Of a DNA stretch of 64,000 nucleotides, positions 42,701 to 53,568 are shown piece by piece; positions within the stretch are counted from its first letter, which is position 1, and the number at the start of each line of letters is the position of its first letter. The stretch is from Bedellia somnulentella (Eukaryota; Arthropoda; Insecta; Lepidoptera; Bedelliidae), in contig OY755187.1 of NCBI GenBank assembly GCA_963576735.1, positions 14,570,001 to 14,634,000 of the forward strand, read 5' to 3'. Both the position numbers and the translations under genes were made by a program. Under the pieces are notes generated by a model. It made no database searches. It was not told where the DNA came from and was given only the letters and a program-made list of their open reading frames with translations.

Positions 42701-42954
42701 CTGTACTGTGCATACAAAAATATCCATCACAAAAACTAGCCATAAGAAGCCCGAAACAGTCCCGCAGAGGTCCACGAAGCCACCAGAGCGCACGCGCGCA
42801 CCAGACCTCACGTAATAGGCGCGGTGCCGGACCACCACACCGCCTAACCTCAGATTTCGGAGCTCTCTTTACTTGGAATTTCACTTACCTTAGTAATTGG
42901 CTACATTATTGGGAAATTTTGCCAGTTTGCTTTGGACACATAATACGAGTATAT
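42701..42954. other. GC-rich unique block
   Basis: 42740-42850 is GC-rich (GAGCGCACGCGCGCACCAGA) between two SINE-A fragments of opposite orientation. Both strands are open but I recognise no protein. Confidence 0.3.
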
Positions 42955-43096
42955 AGGTATACTCACGACTACAAATACCAAAAACGTGCAGCCACGGCTT
43001 TAAAAAAACCTAATACCCTAAATCCAACTTACGACACCCGTGTTAAGAAGAAAAGAAATTAGTGCTATTCCAAGCCGACACTGCACAGCCACACTG
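42955..43096 (-). mobile_element. SINE-A fragment with internal deletion
   Basis: GTATACTCACGACTACAAAT is followed directly by CTTACGACACCCGTG and TCCAAGCCGACACTGCACAG, so the middle of the element is gone. Confidence 0.65.
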
Positions 43097-43916
43097 GTTA
43101 GAATAATGTAGGTTGATTATCCAAGAGAAGGTGGTTTCTAGATGGCTACTGTAACCGTAGTTAGTTATCCGAAGCCATTATGAAAACGTTGATTAGAACG
43201 AATATCAATCAAGACGGATGGGTTTGTTTTGTCTTTGATGAATATAAACGATATTTTACAGGGTATTCCAAGTTTCAGAGAATTTAAAGTTCCAGGGTAA
43301 AAGTCAAAATGAGTCAAAAAGTCAACTTTCAAAATAAAGTTAATTACTAACATACTTTGAATGTAAAAATTTCAAAATTACTGATTCTAACGTTGCTTTG
43401 GAAGGTGTTTGAAAAGAGGGTATATAGCGGTTTTAACATATCGATAGATTTCGTCAAAACATCATTATCTGTCACTTTTTTATGGATCCTTAAACCCATC
43501 ATTTTTGTCAACTATATTAATGCATTTTGGAAACTCAGTGTAAGAAGTATAATTGTGATAATTCCTCCCAATTTAAGTTACAGCATATTTGACTAGTGTT
43601 ATCGAAAATACAGTAAAAAAGGGTATCGAATCCAAGTCATTATAGAACTCTGCAAAACATTATAGAACCTTTTCTGAGATTTAATGCGTAAAAACACGTT
43701 TCATGTATCAATTCTAACTTTAGAAAAAACCAATGCAAACGGTTTTAACCTTTTTATTCATTCAAAAGCAAAATAAAAGATTTAATCCAAGATACTGCTA
43801 TCTTCAAATAAGAAAAAAATATAATACAACATCTAAGTAAGTACCTCTAAGAAATGTATTTTAAGGTCTGTTAGTTTGTGAGTGCGTATTTCACACAAGA
43901 CTTATTTGTGTGTGCT
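43097..43916. other. Unique AT-rich stretch
   Basis: Several short frames, none with a motif. No repeat identified. Confidence 0.35.
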
Positions 43917-44150
43917 GTGTCGTGTCGGCTTCGAATAGCACTACCCTATTTCAGGTGTTCGCATGAGGCGTCTAAGGGTATGGCGGCTTCTTAAGTGATT
44001 TTTGGGTATTGGGATTGGAGACCCATCACAAAACCGTAATTTTACAATATTTTCTCCACTCAACATTCAAAAGAAGCTAAGGACTGTCTGTCATGAAACA
44101 TTGGCTACCCCTTCTAGGGGTTTATAGCCGTAACTACTTACGTACACCAT
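43917..44150 (+). mobile_element. SINE-A copy, degenerate
   Basis: GTGTCGTGTCGGCTTCGAAT to TATAGCCGTAACTACTTACG, with several small deletions. Older than most copies. Confidence 0.8.
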
Positions 44151-44939
44151 GTTTATATGTGCTTATTCGTGGTTTACAAGCACATCTCTCTTTAGGTTTG
44201 GAAATATATTGAAGTATGAGTCAAGTAAAGCCATACGAGTTAGCTAGTACATAATAAAGACATGCGCGCGCAGTTATGAACAATTGAATCGTACGCAAGG
44301 AACGCCCGCCTTTTTATCGCACATCTGTAAAAAAAACTGGCACAAAACAAAAATACCGCCATTACTCGGTATTAAGAATTAAGAATGAGCTCTTTTCATG
44401 CCACGCGGATAACTGCGCCGGCGCATAAAGGTTGCGACGAAATAATGCTTTTGTTCGATTGTACTGTAGGGTCCTTCGAATGGGGTGTGAGTGGAGTTGT
44501 GATGGATTTAAGTACGTATTTTTATTTATTTCTGTGAGTACAAAAAGTATTACTAAAAAAATTGGTTTATTCCATTTCTACAAAATTATTGTTTCGTATT
44601 AAGATTTAGTTGCAAATCTTACAATTACAGAAAATATATGTTATATACAATGCCACAAGGGGGATAACAACTCAAAAGGGGATTGCTTGGGAGAATATTC
44701 AAATTTTTTTTATATGGTTTCATCTTTGATTTTATCATCCGACATCATACAAACGAAAATAATTTAGCTGGAAAAAAAAATATCTCTAAGAATGCTTGAC
44801 CACTAATTGACAGTGGATGACACACACAAACAGTTATAGGAACGGTTCTGGTTATGAAGAATGGTAGGTTTTTCCTTCGTTCGTTCTGAATTGCACTACT
44901 GGCGCACAACACAAAATCAATGTGCCAAATTAAGTTACA
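44151..44939. other. Unique stretch
   Basis: A small GC island sits at 44395-44425 (GATAACTGCGCCGGCGC). No gene or repeat recognised. Confidence 0.35.
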
Positions 44940-45035
44940 ATTCACGGTCTATAAATCCGTATAAGGGGTAGCCAGAACATTAGAATAGAAAATCCTCAGC
45001 CACTTTTAGTACTTGAGTGGGGAAAATATTGTATA
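44940..45035 (-). mobile_element. SINE-A 3'-end fragment
   Basis: TTCACGGTCTATAAATCCG to CTTGAGTGGGGAAAATATTG: about 95 bp from the tail side; the rest is missing. Confidence 0.7.
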
Positions 45036-45252
45036 ATAATGGTATAAATAAGTTAGTAACGTAATATCCGCCATCGCGCCGACTGATCTCCAAAGGATTA
45101 TGAGAACAATGCGCGGTGTTACGTTTCAGTTGAAGAATGGCGTGTTCTTGTTAGGACAGATTACGATTGCAACGTATTTATGTAACCCTGGTCGTAAGAG
45201 ATGTTTAGATCGACAACTGCTTGAGAATTTCTGTACAATTTACCTATAACAA

Positions 45253-45560
45253 AACATATACTCACGCCATTAGTTCCTATTAGGATAGACAGAGACTATT
45301 GATCGCCACTTCGTACGATCCTGACACCTTTCTAGTTCGTTTACATGCAACAATCTTCTCATACATGCTCTTTCATTTTTCATACTTCGGACGCCTGCCT
45401 TTTTGAGCACACCCGCTATTTAGTCCAAATGTGTCCTCCGATGTAGTCTCCTACTAACATTACCATCAACATTAGCTCTATAAATCCCTTTTACCAATTT
45501 ACTGTCATCCATCCATCCTCTACGCGCCCCAACCATCTTTACATACCTCATGTGGGCGAT
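45253..45560 (-). mobile_element. LINE-D 3' end, decayed copy
   Basis: About 300 bp collinear with 45674-46000 but more diverged and with no long frame. Same orientation and 3' boundary (CATATACTCACGCCATTAG). Confidence 0.8.
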
Positions 45561-45673
45561 AAGTTACATCAGAAACTTAATTGATATCATTCGAGAAGTA
45601 TTATACTGAATTTCTTATCTACAAAGCAATTTTTAGCAATGCGACCTGTATTCGTACCGCAGTTTATTAGTTA

Positions 45674-46076
45674 CATACATACATACATATACTCACGCCA
45701 TTAGTTCCCATTCGGGTAGGCAGAGACTATTTATTGATCGCCACTTCGCACGATCCTGACAAACCTCTCTAGCTTCGTTTACATCCATCAATCTTTTCAT
45801 ACATGCTCTTTTATTCTTCATACTTCGGACGCCAGTCTTTTTGAGCACACTCTCAATTTGGTCCAAGTGTGTTCTCCGTGGTCGCCCTCTACTAACATTA
45901 CCATCCACACTAGCTCTATAGATCCCTTTTACCAATTTTCTATCATCCATCCTCTCTATGTGCCCAAACCATCTCAACATTCCTTTTTCTATCTTTCTTA
46001 CAATATCATCTTTCACACCACACTTTTCACGAATAACACTATCTCTCACTCGGTCACATAATCTAACTTTACAAAT
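45674..46076 (-). mobile_element. LINE-D 3' end with exact target duplication
   Basis: TTTATTAGTTA is duplicated at 45663-45673 and 46077-46087, fixing a 403-bp 5'-truncated insertion. The 3' end carries a CATA microsatellite (GTATATGTATGTATG on -), the same tail type as SINE-A. This suggests, but does not prove, that SINE-A uses this LINE's machinery. Confidence 0.9.
45693..46076 (-). pseudogene. C-terminal tail of a LINE endonuclease/reverse transcriptase
   Basis: About 127 open codons: CGVKDDIVRKIEKGMLRWFG, HIERMDDRKLVKGIYRASVD, GRPRRTHLDQIE, and AREVCQDRAKWRS close to the end. The GMLRWFGH...GRPRxTxLDQ signature is the post-RT region of an abundant insect LINE; I believe RTE-type but am not certain. 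It ends at a natural stop at 45693. The frame is intact up to the 5' truncation, but RT and endonuclease are absent. The open frame continues a few dozen codons into unrelated flanking DNA, which is not part of the protein. Confidence 0.8.
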
Positions 46077-46087
46077 TTTATTAGTTA

Positions 46088-46272
46088 ATTTGGCAGAAAA
46101 CTCGAGGGTGTTTAGAGAATCCGAAGAGTCGTCAACAAATATGACTGACGCACTAAACAAATGATTGTCTATGAGTCTAGTGTAGGGAATATCTAGTAAT
46201 TTATTATTTCTTTAAAAATTTGAGACATTGTTATGTCACTGATACTTATATAAATAATGTTTAATATGTAAA
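46088..46272. other. Unique spacer
   Basis: Nothing recognised. Confidence 0.3.
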
Positions 46273-46491
46273 CTATGTAGATGGCAATGTTAGTAGAGGA
46301 CGACTTCGGAGGACACATTTGGGTCAAATGAGTGTGCTCAAAAAGGCAGGCGTCCGTAGTATTAAGAATAAAATAGCATGCATGATGATGTATATGAAGC
46401 TAGAGAGTTTTGCCAGGATCGTCCAAAGCGCCAATGGATAGACTCTGCCTACCCCAATGCGTAATGGCGTGAGTATATGTATGTATGTAAC
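46273..46491 (+). mobile_element. LINE-D 3' end fragment
   Basis: GTAGATGGCAATGTTAGTAG to GGCGTGAGTATATGTATGTA, opposite in orientation to the two copies at 45.2-46.1 kb. Small deletions break the frame. The three copies lie within 1.25 kb. Confidence 0.8.
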
Positions 46492-48247
46492 CTGAAAAAA
46501 ACATAGGCCAGTTGTTTGACATTCACAAGTTTATGTAAACCACTCTTAACTTTGCATAAAGCCTCCCTTAAGTACTTAGTTTCAAAAACCCGCTTTAATG
46601 TAGAGGCCCTCTTTTCCTTTTTCAAGGAGCCTAATGTATCGCATAAGCCTTAACCTGCCTTTCGGGTCACTTAAAAAAAATGTGAAAAAAGCCTTATATC
46701 GCTTTGTGAGGAGATGATACAAAATGCTTTTATATTGTGTTTCTTTATTTGTCATAATACTAATCCTGCGGCCGTCGAAAGGATGGTGTTGACAACCGAA
46801 TAAAGGAAAGGCTGTTTGGCGTCCGCTCCCGAACTTGTTTGCGTTTTTTGTTATCCACTATGTTTATTGGTTATTATAAGGTTCTATCATAAATGCGCAA
46901 TTTGTCTAAACAAAACTTTGTATTGTAGGATTTCATAAGTTTGAAAAGGTAAGACTAAAGTCATAGTTTTATTATTCGTTTGTCGAAATACCTCTTCCTC
47001 TTTTATATTTAGTGAATAGGTTTTTAAACGCTATAAAATACTATAGTAGAAAATGAAATTTTAGTTGCGTTTATTTGTTTATCATAAAGACGCGTACCAT
47101 TGACCTAGCGGCCAGAACAATTTCTTATAGTGGGAATCTTTGGAAAAAAGATTCGAGTCATTGTGACTTTTGATTTGCCTTTTTTTTCTAGAAATGAGGA
47201 AGTCAAAAAAAGATGTTTTTATGCGAAGCTATATCATCCCTATCTCTTCCTATCTCACGTTATGTCACATATTCAATAAACCATCTCTGTATCGCCATAA
47301 GGAGTCGTCGACACCACTGCGTGGGTATAAAAATGTCGACTGGATCCAATCAATCTTGCTTCTTTACCTGAACTCCAAGATCGGACCCTCGAGATAACCC
47401 GTCCTCGCCGCATAATACCATTAAAACAACGGTGACAATCCAACCAAAAAATAATTTTCAACAGCTCTTTATCCATACATCCTTATAGACATAAAAATTC
47501 TTAGCCTCATTAAAATAAGAGTGATATTAGAATGCTGAGGTCACGTTTGTTTTTGATGATTAAAAATGTGAGATGATGATCATTGCCGCGCACCCACTGT
47601 GAGTTTGTTTTAACTCGATTGTTTTTCTGGATTCCTGGTCGTTCAAGTCCGTTTTAATTAATACCCTTCGTCTTGTTTTTGTTCGTTTTGTTTGTGTGTT
47701 TTTATGTTTCTTTTTGTGTCCCATTTTTGATAAAGTGTATGCCTGTCTGTGTGATTCGATATCGCGCTGTCTCCTATTGTTTTCGATTTGAAATATTTAT
47801 GTGTTGTGCGCGGGAGTCAGTCGGACAATCCGAACATGGTTTATAGTTTTCTAAAATGTATTGGTTTTTATTATAGTGGCGTCGATAATAAATACTGCGA
47901 TTTATTGAATTACCAATAAAATCTTTGGTCATGCAAGTCATTGTCTCAAATTTTAAACGGAGGCCTTAAAAGTAATGTAATTTGTATATTAATGGAATTA
48001 AAAATATAGGATTATAGGCTTTTGATATTTTCAGTTCTGAAACTGTATTAATTAAGCAAAAAATTATAATCTTAGATAGACCCTTAGCATCCTTAACTGT
48101 CCATTATTTTCATGAAAATGCTCCCTGGATAAATATTAAAGAAGACAATAGGATATTATGGGAAGGCAGTGTTGAGCTGCCAACCCCATAAGAAAATTTT
48201 CCAATTATATCTTTTTCTCATTATAACCGTCAAATAAGCTAAAGTCA
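46492..48247. other. Unique stretch
   Basis: No gene or repeat recognised. CCTGGTC is at 47634 in a mixed-composition patch. The paired frames at 47170-47476 have no motif. Confidence 0.35.
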
Positions 48248-48379
48248 CTGTTCACGCCGTATATCCCCGAAGGGGTTGGCATAGGTACCAATACTTGACA
48301 GCGTCACCTGGTGTTCAGAGTACACACACTTAGACTGTGTACTCACGTGATAGGAGGCAGGCTTATAAAGTTTACTGTG
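48248..48379 (-). mobile_element. SINE-B fragment with deletions
   Basis: TTCACGCCGTATATCCCCG to GTGATAGGAGGCAGGCTTAT; several blocks are missing and the 5' half is absent. Confidence 0.75.
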
Positions 48380-48390
48380 TATGCTGAACA

Positions 48391-48500
48391 TACATACGTA
48401 CATACATACATATACTCACGGCTATATTTGAACGCCTCTTACGACACCCGTGGGTAGAAAGGGGTAGCGACATTCTAAGCCGGCACTACATGGCAATATA
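48391..48500 (-). mobile_element. SINE-A, internally deleted, exact target duplication
   Basis: TATGCTGAACA is at 48380-48390 and 48501-48511. Head and tail are present but the central 145 bp or so are gone, giving a 110-bp copy with both ends intact. Confidence 0.88.
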
Positions 48501-48663
48501 TATGCTGAACAGTTTCCAAAAAATCTTTTGCTACTAGAAATTCTCGAGAGACATTTAATTTAAGATATTTTTTTTGTTCATTTTAAAATGAACTCCTAAA
48601 TGCAAGGCTGATTTCTTACCATATGTCTCTCAAGTCGGAAATGATCAGCATTCTTATATTGAA

Positions 48664-48689
48664 TTGTTGTTTTCTTGTTGCAGGTAAGT
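48664..48689 (+). promoter_or_regulatory. Candidate recursive splice site 2
   Basis: TTGTTGTTTTCTTGTTGCAG abuts GTAAGT at 48683/48684: a pyrimidine-rich acceptor fused to a perfect donor, on the + strand like site 1, 35 kb downstream of it. A weaker possible second donor (TTCT|GTAAGA) lies near 48743. The surrounding sequence belongs to no repeat I can identify. As at site 1, no exon is visible, so the function is inferred from the motif. Confidence 0.6.
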
Positions 48690-50369
48690 GAATATCGTGT
48701 AACCAGATATGTTGCGCGACGGCCGGTGATGGGTTTGTATTCTGTAAGATTAAAGAGGCGACCTTTTAATATATTTTTTTTGTTAAGAATTCAATGATAT
48801 GAAAACAAAAGTCTTTATTAATATTTATTGTTGTGTATCGCTCAAAGACTATGCTAAGTCTTCAGGTTTGATATAACTACGGGAAATATTTTTATAAAAT
48901 AACATTACTTCCATATGTTAGTAGAGAATCTAAACTTTATATCAACATTTTCTATTACTTCGTTTTTAACTATGTTGCAGAAGGGGGCACTAACCTTTAG
49001 TATTTTATGATATCATTTCACAAATACCCTTGGTGCAGAAAAGCACTACCCGGATACAATGGGAACGATTGATAGCGTATACGATGAAATGGGGTCAAAA
49101 ATAATATAAAGTAATGTAATCGGAAAACTCTCAATAGCAAAAAGAAGGGTTTACTTCAAATACCCTAAATTGCAGTTATATATTTTTGTTTTATTATTGT
49201 TTGAAATCAAAAATGACCCTGTAATCCCAGTGTGCACTCCGGTGTAATTATGAATCCCTAGTACCTGGTTTATTCCCGCGAGGGTCGCATAGAATAGGAG
49301 GAGGTAATCCGCTCCGAGTCACTCCAGGGACCTGTAACCCGACCTCTCCCGCTTGCAAATAGATAAATTGTCAGAGTAATAACAATTTGTTTGGCCCTGC
49401 CATATGTTTGCTCTTTTGATGGTGTTTCTCTTATCTTAACGTAAAGGGTTCATGCAAAATTAACTGGGTGTTAGAAAATGAGACGCTTTTTAGCGATTTC
49501 TAATTAAGAGGAACTATTTGTGTAATATAAGAAGAAATTAATTCTTAATACTATATTATTGGATTTAAGAGATTAGAAAGTTATTTAAAAACTTTGTAAA
49601 TATCAAGATCATTGTGGTGCTCTGCTGAGGGAATGAAAACATTATGTATATGATACACACATAACTCTATATGATTCTTGCGTACTTTTATGAGGACTCA
49701 TTGGTATAAAAAACAAAATCAAAATGCAGCTAACAAGTTGTGCAACTCCGAACAATAGTCCGACAACCAATGACATGTCATTCCGTCTGTCATCAGTGTG
49801 TCACATATGTCACATGTTTTGGCGAGAGCGTCGCCGCCGCGCACCACTGTGCAATGTGACCGCTATGTGTTGTAAATAGGGCTGGGCTAGTCCAAATATT
49901 GTGAGATATGAAATATTGGCTGGCTCTTTTATGTTATATAATAAGACAAAGTTTAGGGAGCCTAAAGGGCACTTATATAGGTGATGATTTTCCAAATTCC
50001 TAATTTATTAGTTTGAATTAAAAACTACAATTTTGTAGATTACAACCCCGGAGCGTTTGAAGAAAGAAAGAAATTGGTCGAAGTTAAATGATATATATCG
50101 TTTTAGCCCTTCTTTGTACATCAATATACAAATATATTTACTAATTCTGGCCAATATTTCTTCAAATTATCGCGTTCAAGCAAACAAACTCATCTGCTTT
50201 ATAATATTAGTATGGAGAAGAATAACCTTTATCATTTTTCGGCGTAAGTTTGATCTTGTCGTGTAATAAATATCAAAAACATTCACATTACTAACAAATG
50301 TCACTGATGTCTTGAATTTTTCAATAAATGAAAATTACGTTACCTTACATTACGTTTCCATTTTACGTA
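48690..50369. other. Unique stretch
   Basis: A GC-richer patch is at 49260-49350 (ATTCCCGCGAGGGTCGC). Nothing coding. AT-rich elsewhere. Confidence 0.35.
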
Positions 50370-50966
50370 AAAATAATTTTTAACAAAAAGAAAACCGACT
50401 TCATAGAAAAACAACCGAAAATAGACAATCTAGTACTAAAAAGTACGAAATAAGTTTTTTTAATTGAATATGAGTACTGTGATTGATACCTTAGCAATTT
50501 CTTTATTCCACACGCGTCAGTTCAACTTACCTAAATATTACAATTCTCTTAAATTAATTTGTGAGCCGGTGCCAGCCTCGATGATAATTGATAATAAGAA
50601 GTGTGTATTTCGCACTTCATATACATGTAAAATGTAGGGTACCTTGTAGTTGTAGGGTAAATTTATTTTTGTACGTATTATCATTTAAAACGTTAGGCGA
50701 TAGATATATATTGTTTGTATAATCAGAGATAGATAGCAGGGTGAATTTACTTTTGTATGTCTGGCACCGATTCAAAAATTAATTTAAGAGAATTGTAATA
50801 TTTAGGTAAGTTGAACTGACGCGTGTGGAATAAAGAAATTGCTAAGGTATCAATCACAGTACTCATATTCAATTATAAAAACTTATTTCGTACTTTTTAG
50901 TACTAGATTGTCTATTTTCGGTTGTTTTTCTATGAAGTCGGTTTTCTTTTTGTTAAAAATTATTTT
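50370..50966. mobile_element. Long inverted-repeat element with 206-bp arms
   Basis: Arms 50370-50575 and 50761-50966 match at about 202 of 206 positions. Outer ends read AAAAAGAAAACCGACTTCAT and inner ends CGGTGCCAG. The 185-bp spacer has no frame. The GAAGTCGGTT word links it to 8683-9682 and to the termini at 11140 and 51850. A + or - transcript would form a 200-bp hairpin. Confidence 0.8.
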
Positions 50967-51162
50967 ATTTTACGAGTTTTAGAGATGGGTAGACCTGGCA
51001 AAGATGCCTCTCGGATGAGGAAGCGACAGTTACTGTATCATTCTTCGTATTTCCGGTATTTCTATTATAGTACGATATTAAATAGGCTCAACCATATGTA
51101 ACCTTACATTGTTCTTAAAATCCTTCGAAAGGCGATGGTCTTCAATTCTACATCTCAAGAAA
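50967..51162. other. Unique spacer
   Basis: Nothing recognised. Confidence 0.3.
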
Positions 51163-51340
51163 GACTCAAACGCTTACGCCGAATATCCCTGAAGGGGTTA
51201 GCAGAGGTAGTAATACTTCTGAATATCACGTGACATTGTCACCTGTTGCTCAGAGTACCCACGATTTATTAGGCAGTGTTCTCACGTTATACAGGGCAGG
51301 CCTATCGGCGTTTTGAACAAATACACTGTCACATAATTGT
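51163..51340 (-). mobile_element. SINE-B 3' half fragment
   Basis: CGCCGAATATCCCTGAAGGG through AATACACTGTCACATAATTG. The head half is missing; the element behind it (from about 51341) replaces it. Confidence 0.8.
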
Positions 51341-51850
51341 GAGTTTCGACAGTCCCCTCGATTTCCTGGGATGCCATCATCAGATCCTGGTCTCATGGTA
51401 CTTTCTCGGTAACAATAACATAACAAAAGGAATGTTTAGTGAACCTGTACTTCTCTTCATAAAAGCTACGAAGAGGAGTATAAATCTATATAGAATGTGG
51501 AAAGAACTGTTTCCTAATACCTAGTGATTGAGGATCCACACCTTCTATCATCAGCTCAGCAGCATAACAATATGATTTTCAGAAGCAAATGCCAATATAA
51601 GTTCAGAAAATATGTAAAACGCGGTACATTTGCCTATAAAATTTGAGGGTTCCCCTCGATTTCTCCAGGATCCCATCATCAGACCCTGATATCCTCATCA
51701 TGGTACCAATCCGGGAGTATCTTCTTTCGAATAAAAAAATAATAATCAAAATCGGTTCATAAATGGCAAAGTAATCGGCGAACAAACATAAAAAAAAAAA
51801 CAAATATACCGGTCGAATTGAGAACACTCCTTTTTTTGAAGTCGGTTAAA
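51341..51850 (+). mobile_element. Helitron-like non-autonomous element ending GAAGTCGGTTAAAA
   Basis: CCCTCGATTTCCTGGGATGC and CCATCATCAGACCCTGATA are two related units about 300 bp apart. They are followed by GAATTGAGAACACTCC and TTTTTTTGAAGTCGGTTAAA, the same terminus as the 145-bp array at 11142. Classified as Helitron-like by general resemblance; there is no coding sequence. Confidence 0.55.
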
Positions 51851-53300
51851 ATACTAAATAATAAAGAACCCACTCTAAGTCATTAGAAGTTTCAGTAAAA
51901 CTAGCATTCACACAGCTTTTAAATTCTTTCTAAAATTTGTAAATTACATGGTTATCAGTCTTAAGCTTTAAAATTTACCGGAATAAACTTCACCACACTG
52001 CAACGAAACAAGTAACCCATGAATAAATATAAATTGTCATTAAACAGCTCCACATTCGGATTCGTTCGTCTTTGTCTGTTTAAGTTATGAGTGGATTTGA
52101 GTCCGCTCGAGACCACTGAGCCGGAAAATTGAAACAAGGGACTAAGGGACGCGCTTCCCAGGATGATGCACAGTGGGGTGAAAACGATTGAGTGTTGCCA
52201 TTTGTGATTTTAGATGCATTATGGTGATCTTTGCTGTATTGTATTCCCATTTGGGGGTTAGATAGCAGTTCTTTAGTTAAGATAAGAGAAGAGTTATATA
52301 TCGCTACTTCAAAATATTAAAGAAGCACATTTCTCCAGATAACTATTTTGTGAACAGGTGAATAACTAACTAGCAAAGCCAAAGCATCTCACAAAGTATT
52401 CAAATACATGTATGTGAATTTTCTTTCATAAAATCCATACCCAAGGGGAAATGTCTCGAAAATATTACTAAATTATAAAAAAAATATATAAAGTAATATT
52501 GCAAGAAAAGAACAATAAATTTTAATTTAAAATAGGAACTGGACTCACCCCAACTAAATTGTATTTACGTTACGAAGAAAAAATTGCAACACGATCATTT
52601 GTAAAATAATGACGTCATCAAACACTAATCCAAAAGCTTTCATGTGGATTACTGTACTCCAACTGAACCATGCTTCCCTGGTACCGAAAACTAGAACCTA
52701 TTTGGTTGTAATAAAATTCTAATCCTCTCAAAGCCTATGCATGTCTAGTCGTATTACTAAACATGAGTGTTATACGATTTTAGCGTTTCGGCTCTTGTAA
52801 TAATGGTGAAAATAATTTCATACTTATCCCGGCTACTATGTCATTTTGTTATTGGAAGATGGCACTGGTGTGTCATTTCGGTACATTGCGCGCGTGATTT
52901 ATACACGGAGTCAAAACAAGGGAGAGAGTTTATCCCATCTTGTTAGGGTTGACGCCCAAAATTTAAAATACCAATTGATAAATTGGGTGTTTTTGTATTT
53001 TAAGTCTTCTTTGCTATCATAAGTTTCGATATGCTAGTAACATATTACTGGTTGTCATTGACGATTCTAAAAAATGACATACTATTGATAGTTTTTGTTA
53101 TTCTATTGGTATTGGTGCCAACCCTATTGTGTTTTTCCAAATTACACTTTGAATGTCATCCCTCTAGAGAGTTTTGCCGGATTAAGAAGAGTGCTTCCTT
53201 CAAGAGATGAACTGGTACTCGCATATGTATTGAGTTAACGTGTATTTTAATTGTGAAAATGTGAAACAATACAGTAAAAAAAGATTTTAAATTTCCTACA
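51851..53300. other. Unique stretch
   Basis: No gene or repeat recognised. CCTGGTA is at 52677. Confidence 0.35.
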
Positions 53301-53306
53301 TGCATA

Positions 53307-53568
53307 CATACTATATACTCACGGCGCGGCTGTAAATTTCTAAACGGGGTAGCCAGAGCTTTGGAATGAGAAATTCCACAGCTACTTTTGGAAGTTGAGT
53401 GGTGAAAAGATGGGAATAATAAATAATTATTGGTGATGGGTATCCAACCACACTAACCAAAAATCACTTAAAAACCCTCTATACCCTCAGTCGCCTCTTA
53501 CGATCACCCACGATCACCCACGGGTAGGAAGGGGGTAGTGCTATTATAAGCCGACACTACATACATTA
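53307..53568 (-). mobile_element. SINE-A copy
   Basis: Near full length. It has a small tandem duplication of the CGATCACCCA box (about 53501-53520) and an imperfect flanking pair CTACATGCAT/CTACATACAT. Confidence 0.8.

Noticed and set aside
45857..46164. Two + strand frames over 45858-46164
   Set aside because: Shadows of the antisense LINE coding sequence, rich in S/I/H as expected for a reversed frame.
50057..50266. Short hydrophobic frame
   Set aside because: AT-rich chance frame with no motif or neighbour support.
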